Of a stretch of 11,336 bases of DNA, positions 1 through 4,979 are shown in pieces. Position 1 is the stretch's first letter. The number at the start of each line of letters is the position of its first letter. The translations under genes were made by a program, and so were the position numbers. The DNA lies in the NCBI GenBank assembly GCA_964489835.1, contig CAZBBC010000145.1, forward strand, positions 1-11,336, in the 5' to 3' direction. The notes below the pieces were generated by a model. The model was not told the origin of the DNA and made no database searches. It was given only the letters and a program-made list of their open reading frames with translations. Source of the stretch: CAZBBC01 sp964489835. Its GTDB lineage: Bacteria > Calditrichota > Calditrichia > JAJRVZ01.

Positions 1-105
1 GCCGGGCAGGCCGGGCAAGCAGGCTTCCATCTGAGGCCGGATCAAGTGATTGACTGACACTGATTTGCATGGATTAAAACTAAAATAATAATAATTTTTA
101 TATAA

Positions 106-133
106 AATCCGTGTTAATTCGTGTAATCCGTGG
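106..133. repeat. Spaced CCGTG/TCGTG degenerate repeat
   Basis: Three units, TCCGTGTTAAT, TCGTGTAA and TCCGTGG, follow each other directly. The pattern resembles the CTGTGAAA units at 7560-7584, and both stretches lie just upstream of the same hairpin module. The role is unknown; it is probably a dispersed intergenic repeat. Confidence 0.5.
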
Positions 134-148
134 ACGAATTCTTTTTTT

Positions 149-174
149 GATTGCAGCAATATGCTGTGATATGA
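149..174 (+). repeat. 26-bp hairpin module, copy A
   Basis: The stem pairs GCAGCA (153-158) with TGCTGT (162-167) around a 3-nt loop. It is extended by ATT (150-152) against GAT (168-170), with G-T wobbles. The same 26-nt module, differing at only a few loop and stem bases, occurs at 7625-7650. Both copies have a T-rich run on the 5' side and a gene start within about 100 bp downstream. It could be a mobile or REP-like repeat or an mRNA leader hairpin; the sequence does not decide. Confidence 0.6.
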
Positions 175-245
175 TTAAGTCAGATTAAACACGAAAAGAT
201 TAAATACTTATACCACTAGATGATTAATAACGAAAGGTTGGAGGA

Positions 246-2999
246 ATGAATAAAAAATATTTTTTCATCATCCTAATTATCATAGGATTAGGAAGAGTCT
301 CTGGGGAAACAGGCCAATTATTTGTACCACCCCCCAGTGATCGTATAAAAACAAATATTGACTTTGACTGGCTTTTTATCAATCGTGATTTTCCGGCGGA
401 AGAGGAAACACACCAGGTCAATGATTTGATTTGGGAAAACATTGATCTGCCTCACGACTGGACCATTGGGGGACAATTTTCCAGAGAAAACAATACGACA
501 CAGGGTTTTTTACCGATGGATATCGGATGGTACAGAAAAGGGCTGCGTTTCCCGGAATCCTATGCCGGGAAAAAAATCTATATCATATTTGATGGCGTCT
601 ATCGCAGCAGTGATGTGTGGATGAATTACGCCTGGTTGGGCCATCATGAGTCCGGATACACCAGTTTTTATTATGATATCACGGATTACGTACGTACCGG
701 AAATAGAATACCCAACGGTTTAAGAGTACGGGTGGACGGGCGAAGACATGAGGAAGATATGTATGAAGGAAATGGTATCTACCGGCATGTCTGGCTTCTT
801 GTCACCAATAAATTACATATCGATTTATGGGGGACATTCGTATCCACGCCGGATGTTTCAGGATCCCGGGCGACAATAAAGATTCAGACAAAAATAAAAA
901 ATGAAAATTCCACCAATAAAAAGTGTGAATTGGTTACAATGATCGTTAATGATAAGGGTATCATTGTCGGAGAGGTCAGCAGTGAGCAAACGTTAGATGC
1001 AAATACCACCTTTGAATTTACCCAAACAGTCAAAATAGAGAATGCACATCTGTGGGACCTTGATGATCCTTATCTGTACAAGGCCTACAGTATTCTTCGC
1101 GATGGTGACCGTGTATTGGATTTCTATGAAACAAGCTTTGGGATTCGTACCATTCATTTTGATCCCGATAATGGCTTTTTTCTCAATAATAAGCATGTAA
1201 AATTACAAGGTTTTAACGCCCATTATGATTTCGCCGGTATCGGGACGGCTCTGCCCGACCGCATCCACTGGAATGCAATGATGGCAATGAAAAAAGCCGG
1301 TTTTAATTTTTACCGGTCCAGTCATAACCCGGCAACACCGGAACGGCTGGACATTTGTGATCAGATCGGAATACTGGTTTGGGATGAAGTTGAGCGCAAA
1401 TTGGAGAGCATGGAAGTTGAGTTACCTCTGGTTGAAGAAACCATTTCCCGGGACCGGAATCATCCCAGTGTAATTCTATGGTCACTGGAAAACGAATCGC
1501 CCCTGGAGAGTACTATTTTTGGTGCCAGGATCATAAAAAAGGCCACGGAACTGGCACACCAACTGGATCCGACACGTTTCACAACGTTTGCCGCTTCTAT
1601 GCCCGTAAATAAAAACGGATACGGCGATGCGGTAGATGTCGTCAGTTACAATTACCATTGGCAACGGGCTGAGCAGGATCACCTCAGTTTTCCGGACTGG
1701 AAGATCGGGCTTATAAGCGAATATTCAGCGGCCCGGGCAAGGCGGGGAGGATATGGTATCGGTTCTTCTCAACTGGCCAAGGATGATCCCTATTTTGAAT
1801 TAAACCAGGGGATTGAGACGATGTATCAAATGTGTACCCGGGTGGAAGAGTCCTGGCAACGAATTAAAGCACGAGACTTTATCGGTGGCGGTTGTCTGTG
1901 GAGCGGCATCGATGCCTGGGGTGAGGGCAATAACTGGCCGTTGATTTCACGTGGTGATGGCGCGCTGGATCTGTGTTTTTTCCCCAAAGATGTCTATTAT
2001 TATTTTGTTAGTCAATGGACGGAGGAACCGATGGTGCATATTTTTCCACATTGGAATTGGAAAGTTGAAAAGGGTCAGGTTCTTGATGTATGGTGCTATA
2101 CAAATTGCGATAGTGTCGAATTATTTTTAAACGGTCGATCCTTAGGCTGGCAAACACCCGGCCTTGAACCGGACCCATGGAAGCCTCCGGTAAATACCGA
2201 TAATTCTGTTGTACAAACTGTCACGGTTCCGCAACACCTGGCCTGGAAAGTGCCATATGAAAGAGGAACATTAGAAGCGATGGGGATCAGTAATGGCAAA
2301 ATTGTATGCCGGGAGATGGTGTCTACTGCCGGTGAACCCTATAAAATACAATTGACCCATGCGATGCAGACATATGTGGAACAAGAAAAGATACCAGCCC
2401 TTGTTGCTGATGAACGTGATATTGTTGTCATCAAGGCGGCCATTCTTGATAAGGCGGGCAATCAAGTTCCTACGGCTGATCATTTGATTACCTTTGAGGT
2501 AAATGGCAATGAAAAAATTATTGGTGTCGGTAATGGGGATATATCAAGTCATGAATCCAACAGGGAAATTAAAAGAAAGGCTTATAACGGTTTATGTGTC
2601 GCCATTGTTCAGTCTGCCACAAATACAGGAGAAATAGTGGTTACCGCCTCATCACCCGGTTTAATTTCCGGAAAAATTTCCCTTGTTCCCGTATCCCCAC
2701 AACCCAGGGACGTTATTATCGATGCTGATACCAGAAGTTGGGCATCGAGGAATAAGACAACGCTTACCGTGAATGTGCGGGATAAATATGGTTCGGCGAT
2801 AACGGGCCTAGAAACGGCGGTGAGACTTACTATCACCGGCCCGGCTGTTTTCGAAAATGGACTGAAAACTTTTTCCGTGGACACAAAAGATGGTATCGCT
2901 GTTGTGGCTATTTCACCCGGTACTGATCAGGGAAGGGTCATCGTTACTGCCCAGGCCAATGGCCTTAATCCGGGACAGGTTGAAATCATACGAAAGTAA
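246..2999 (+). CDS. Secreted glycoside hydrolase family 2 protein (beta-galactosidase-like)
   Basis: This 917-residue exported enzyme probably removes a beta-linked sugar (galactose, glucuronic acid or similar) from oligo- or polysaccharides in the periplasm or outside the cell. Residues 1-20 are a signal peptide (lysines, then a run of Ile/Leu/Phe). Next come the GH2 sugar-binding jelly roll (about 38-190), the Ig-like domain (about 195-300) and the TIM barrel (about 305-590). The barrel shows RSSHNPATPERLD at 357-369, acid/base Glu417 in WSLENES, and the likely nucleophile Glu492 in LISEYS. A DUF4982-like module follows (about 595-690, SVELFLNGRSLG), then a GH2 C-terminal Ig-like domain (about 700-812) and a further Big_1-like domain (about 815-917). 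AAAGG at 233-237 suits this ATG; the closer GGAGG is only 1 nt away. No transporter or polysaccharide-utilisation genes adjoin it. The family is secure; the substrate is not. Confidence 0.93.
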   Translation: MNKKYFFIILIIIGLGRVSGETGQLFVPPPSDRIKTNIDFDWLFINRDFPAEEETHQVNDLIWENIDLPHDWTIGGQFSRENNTTQGFLPMDIGWYRKGLRFPESYAGKKIYIIFDGVYRSSDVWMNYAWLGHHESGYTSFYYDITDYVRTGNRIPNGLRVRVDGRRHEEDMYEGNGIYRHVWLLVTNKLHIDLWGTFVSTPDVSGSRATIKIQTKIKNENSTNKKCELVTMIVNDKGIIVGEVSSEQTLDANTTFEFTQTVKIENAHLWDLDDPYLYKAYSILRDGDRVLDFYETSFGIRTIHFDPDNGFFLNNKHVKLQGFNAHYDFAGIGTALPDRIHWNAMMAMKKAGFNFYRSSHNPATPERLDICDQIGILVWDEVERKLESMEVELPLVEETISRDRNHPSVILWSLENESPLESTIFGARIIKKATELAHQLDPTRFTTFAASMPVNKNGYGDAVDVVSYNYHWQRAEQDHLSFPDWKIGLISEYSAARARRGGYGIGSSQLAKDDPYFELNQGIETMYQMCTRVEESWQRIKARDFIGGGCLWSGIDAWGEGNNWPLISRGDGALDLCFFPKDVYYYFVSQWTEEPMVHIFPHWNWKVEKGQVLDVWCYTNCDSVELFLNGRSLGWQTPGLEPDPWKPPVNTDNSVVQTVTVPQHLAWKVPYERGTLEAMGISNGKIVCREMVSTAGEPYKIQLTHAMQTYVEQEKIPALVADERDIVVIKAAILDKAGNQVPTADHLITFEVNGNEKIIGVGNGDISSHESNREIKRKAYNGLCVAIVQSATNTGEIVVTASSPGLISGKISLVPVSPQPRDVIIDADTRSWASRNKTTLTVNVRDKYGSAITGLETAVRLTITGPAVFENGLKTFSVDTKDGIAVVAISPGTDQGRVIVTAQANGLNPGQVEIIRK

Positions 3000-3140
3000 T
3001 AATAGGCGGGGGGAAGATATTTTGATGAATAAATATTAATCCTGATCCACCTTGTTATGTAGAAAAAAAATATCGAATAAATCCAGAACACATGACTTAT
3101 CTTAATTTGATCCGTTGCCATTTAAAAAAAGCGTATAATC

Positions 3141-3174
3141 CAATAATCGTATCCTCGTAGAGGATAAATTATTG
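3141..3174 (+). repeat. CCTCGTAGAGG palindromic repeat, copy 1
   Basis: The core ATCCTCGTAGAGGAT (3151-3165) is a 6-bp perfect stem with a GTA loop. It is followed by two bases and ATTATTG (3168-3174). Only this copy also has CAATAAT (3141-3147) upstream, complementary to ATTATTG, so its hairpin extends by 7 bp across a small internal loop. Confidence 0.85.
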
Positions 3175-3202
3175 TAATAAAACATGCCTAAACCAACATC
3201 TC

Positions 3203-3226
3203 ATCCTCGTAGAGGATTCATTATTG
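3203..3226 (+). repeat. CCTCGTAGAGG palindromic repeat, copy 2
   Basis: The core ATCCTCGTAGAGGAT lies at 3203-3217, followed by TC and ATTATTG (3220-3226). It has the same orientation as copy 1. Its 3' flank (GGCGT, then TATTTAA) resembles the flank of copy 3 read in reverse complement. Confidence 0.85.
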
Positions 3227-3316
3227 GCGTTATTTAAAATAGAATATCATGAAAAGTATTTATTCGAAATTTTGGATTAAATTTCTCAAAACATTTCGGT
3301 GCTTAAATAATATACG

Positions 3317-3340
3317 CAATTATGAATCCTCTACGAGGAT
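3317..3340 (-). repeat. CCTCGTAGAGG palindromic repeat, copy 3 (inverted)
   Basis: On the minus strand the core ATCCTCGTAGAGGAT (3326-3340) is followed by TC and ATAATTG, one base different from copy 2 over 24 nt. With copy 2 it makes an inverted pair about 140 bp long. Confidence 0.85.
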
Positions 3341-3371
3341 TAAATGTTTTTAGATTACAATATATTTTCTA

Positions 3372-3395
3372 CAATAATAAAACCTCTACGAGGTT
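3372..3395 (-). repeat. CCTCGTAGAGG palindromic repeat, copy 4 (inverted, compensated)
   Basis: On the minus strand the core reads AACCTCGTAGAGGTT (3381-3395) and is followed by TT, ATTATTG (3372-3378) and TAGAAAA. Compared with the other copies, the second base of the stem and its partner are both changed (T-A to A-T), so pairing is kept. That points to selection for the hairpin or for the palindrome. Confidence 0.85.
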
Positions 3396-3479
3396 AATAA
3401 TCTAATTCGATCTGACGGTATAAGAGGGAGACTATTGTTTATCTAGAGAATACAATCTTAATGATGTTAATAATCCAGG

Positions 3480-4580
3480 TCATTCAATGTATTTGAGTAT
3501 TACAAGGGTAAGGTCATCATTCGGCAAGGCATCACCAATAAAATTGTCCACCGTTTCAAGAATTTTATTACCGCTTTCTTTTGCAGTGGATTTTTCCAAC
3601 TTGCTTAATAATGTATTGAAACGGTCCTCACCGAAAAATTCACCGGCCTCATTGCGTGCTTCCGTAACGCCATCAGAATAAACGATAAAAAGATCATCTT
3701 TTTCAAGTTCAATACTTACCTCGGAGAAGGTATTTTCAGGCATGATTCCCAGAGCCGGCGCTCCTTTATCCATCTCTTTTAGGACACCGCGTCTTAACAG
3801 TATCGGCGGAAAATGACCGGCATTAACAAATCGAATCTTGTTTGTTTCTGCTTTTACCTCCATATAAACCATGGAGGCAAAGCGGTTGGCGAGACTGTCG
3901 CGGTAAAAGATCGCGTTTATTTTTTGAGCCAGTTTACTAAGAGAAGAATAATCGGGTACTAACGCACGCAGAGTGGATTGTAACTTTGCCATAAGAAGCG
4001 CCGCCGGCAATCCTTTTCCGGCGACATCACCGATAGCCAGGCCATAGCATTGCCCGTTAATTTTCATAAAGTCAACCAAATCACCGCCGACATCATTGGC
4101 AGAACGTGTAAACAGCCAGATGTCCCAGCCGGGGACATTCGGACTGGGATCAGGAACCAACGCTTCCTGGATCGTGCGACCGGCTTCCAGTTCGTCACGT
4201 GCCAGCAATTTATCTTTTAATTCCAAAAGGATGATAAAAAGGAACAGCAGTGCGCTGATGAATATTTTCCCTTCATTAATATCCTCCTGATCACGGGCGG
4301 TAAATAAGAAGAGCAGGGCGATGAGCAATAAAATTCTATGAAATGAGGAGAGGTGGAAAAACAGGCTTTTAAATAACCAGGGGATTAAATAAAAACAGCG
4401 TTTAAAGCGTCCCATTTGTTGCAGGCGTTTTTCACGGTTTTTGTCCAGAAAATATTCCCTTATCTGATGAAAATCTTTTCTAATCTGTTTAAAGAATTCA
4501 CCGGAAAACAGGTCAGAAAAGAATTTTCCCAGATCATCGAACAAAGTCTTAAAAAATTTTGGTTCAGAATCAGTTGGCAT
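3480..4580 (-). CDS. Membrane-anchored SpoIIE/RsbU-type PP2C serine/threonine phosphatase
   Basis: This PPM-family phosphatase uses two metal ions to remove phosphate from Ser/Thr of a partner protein, typically an anti-sigma-factor antagonist. It is 366 residues from the third of three consecutive ATGs (4580), chosen because the Shine-Dalgarno GAGGT (4587-4591) lies 6 nt before it but touches the first. Numbering from the first ATG (4586): a basic, Phe-rich amphipathic N-terminus (1-75), two membrane segments (about 83-97 and 107-122), a helical linker ending LEAGRTIQEALVPD, then the PP2C_SIG domain (about 150-368). The metal ligands are visible: DVGGD (165-169), GDVAGKG (Asp187), YSDGVTEA (Asp305) and NDDLTL (356-361). 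There is no GAF, PAS or receiver domain, and no STAS or anti-sigma gene lies nearby, so input and target are unknown. It is transcribed divergently from the B12 receptor. Confidence 0.92.
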   Translation of the reverse strand: MPTDSEPKFFKTLFDDLGKFFSDLFSGEFFKQIRKDFHQIREYFLDKNREKRLQQMGRFKRCFYLIPWLFKSLFFHLSSFHRILLLIALLFLFTARDQEDINEGKIFISALLFLFIILLELKDKLLARDELEAGRTIQEALVPDPSPNVPGWDIWLFTRSANDVGGDLVDFMKINGQCYGLAIGDVAGKGLPAALLMAKLQSTLRALVPDYSSLSKLAQKINAIFYRDSLANRFASMVYMEVKAETNKIRFVNAGHFPPILLRRGVLKEMDKGAPALGIMPENTFSEVSIELEKDDLFIVYSDGVTEARNEAGEFFGEDRFNTLLSKLEKSTAKESGNKILETVDNFIGDALPNDDLTLVILKYIE

Positions 4581-4586
4581 CATCAT

Positions 4587-4591
4587 ACCTC
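4587..4591 (-). promoter_or_regulatory. Ribosome binding site deciding the phosphatase start
   Basis: On the minus strand GAGGT directly precedes ATGATGATG. The first ATG has no spacing, the second 3 nt and the third 6 nt, so initiation at 4580 is the most plausible. Confidence 0.6.
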
Positions 4592-4695
4592 ACATCAATG
4601 AAATAATAAATTCACAAACTACTATACGCAACAAATCCCATTTTGTTTTCTCTTATTAAAGACAATAATTAATTAGCTGCTCTTCCTGTTCAACC

Positions 4696-4727
4696 TTTGC
4701 TTTTCAAATTTCATCGTATTATATTTG
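4696..4727 (+). promoter_or_regulatory. Bacteroidota-type promoter of the B12 riboswitch transcript
   Basis: TTTG (4696-4699) and TATATTTG (4720-4727) are separated by 20 nt. They match the -33 TTTG and -7 TAnnTTTG elements of the Bacteroidota housekeeping promoter. A start about 6 to 8 nt downstream (near 4733-4735) would put the aptamer P1 stem (from 4743) about 10 nt from the 5' end of the RNA, as expected for a riboswitch. This is a motif match only. Confidence 0.6.
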
Positions 4728-4742
4728 GTTCAGATAAATAAT

Positions 4743-4923
4743 GATCTCAGTGAACGTGAAGTGCGGTGAAATTCCGCCACTGCCCCGCAACTGTAATGGC
4801 TGACGAAGCCTCCTCGGGCCACTGCTCTGGTATATTGGAGTGGGAAGGCGAGGTCGGTAGGATGAAGCCTGAGTCAGGAGACCGGCTGAGATCGCATTTC
4901 CGAAAAACCTTCGCGGGAAGGTT
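4743..4923 (+). ncRNA. Cobalamin riboswitch aptamer with L5-L13 kissing hairpin
   Basis: This RNA senses adenosylcobalamin or a related cobalamin and controls the receptor that follows. P1 is a perfect 8-bp helix, GATCTCAG (4743-4750) with CTGAGATC (4886-4893). Between them lie GCGGTGAAATTCCGC, the conserved GCCACTG region, L5 with CCCCGC (4783-4788), a peripheral arm (CCTC...GAGG and CCACTGCTC...GAGTGG), and the B12-box-like GAGTCAGGAGACCGGC (4871-4886). Downstream, AACCTT (4906-4911) and AAGGTT (4918-4923) form P13, whose loop GCGGG (4913-4917) is complementary to CCCGC (4784-4788) in L5: the kissing pair that defines the class. The open frames crossing this RNA are artefacts. Confidence 0.95.
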
Positions 4924-4957
4924 GGAATATGATACTCATGTAATCCCAATTTTCCCG
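4914..4957 (+). promoter_or_regulatory. Predicted antiterminator helix of the riboswitch
   Basis: CGGGAAGGTTGG (4914-4925) can pair with CCAATTTTCCCG (4946-4957) over 12 contiguous positions, two of them G-U, around a 20-nt loop. Its 5' strand is made of the P13 loop and 3' arm; its 3' strand contains most of the terminator 5' arm. It therefore excludes both P13 and the terminator. Inferred from base complementarity. Confidence 0.65.
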
Positions 4958-4979
4958 GAAGAGAAGATTGGGGTTTTTT
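4945..4979 (+). terminator. Intrinsic terminator of the cobalamin riboswitch (expression platform)
   Basis: CCCAATTTTC (4945-4954) pairs with GAAGATTGGG (4963-4972): 10 bp with one G-U and an 8-nt loop. A further G and six T follow (4974-4979), directly abutting the receptor ATG at 4980. With cobalamin bound, P13 is held by L5 and this hairpin should form, stopping transcription. Confidence 0.85.

Larger units (their letters stand above)
1..245. other. Non-coding leader upstream of the GH2 gene
   Basis: I see no convincing reading frame here. The first 26 bases are GC-rich with two near-identical 9-nt units (GCCGGGCAG, GCCGGGCAA), unlike the AT-rich DNA that follows. Bases 106-133 carry spaced CCGTG/TCGTG units of the kind often scattered between genes in environmental genomes. 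Bases 149-174 form a hairpin module that recurs before the bacterioferritin gene. No clear promoter was identified. The window edge could cut a feature on the left. Confidence 0.5.
3000..3479. other. 480-bp gap between convergent genes with a palindromic repeat cluster
   Basis: The GH2 gene and the phosphatase gene end facing each other across this AT-rich gap. No reading frame here looks real. The only structure I can support is the set of four hairpin repeats at 3141-3395. They lie where transcription from both sides should end, but none has the T-run of a classical intrinsic terminator. Nothing clear was seen in 3000-3140 or 3396-3479. Confidence 0.7.

Noticed and set aside
2609..2884. Minus-strand open frame inside the GH2 gene
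   Set aside because: It is a shadow of the well-supported coding frame, with no domain or ribosome site.
3020..3085. A fifth, decayed copy of the CCTCGTAGAGG repeat near TTATGTAGAAAAAAAAT (3054-3070)
   Set aside because: Only the A-rich tail is similar; there is no palindromic core.
3141..3395. CRISPR array
   Set aside because: The four repeats are in mixed orientation, unevenly spaced, short, and have no uniform spacers or cas genes nearby.
3141..3395. Ordinary intrinsic terminators for the convergent genes
   Set aside because: The stems are only 6 bp and none is followed by a T-run in the appropriate direction, though a role in ending transcripts cannot be excluded.
4968..4979. TTG at 4968 as the receptor start
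   Set aside because: It is inside the terminator stem and adds only four residues before ATG 4980, which fits the signal peptide equally well.
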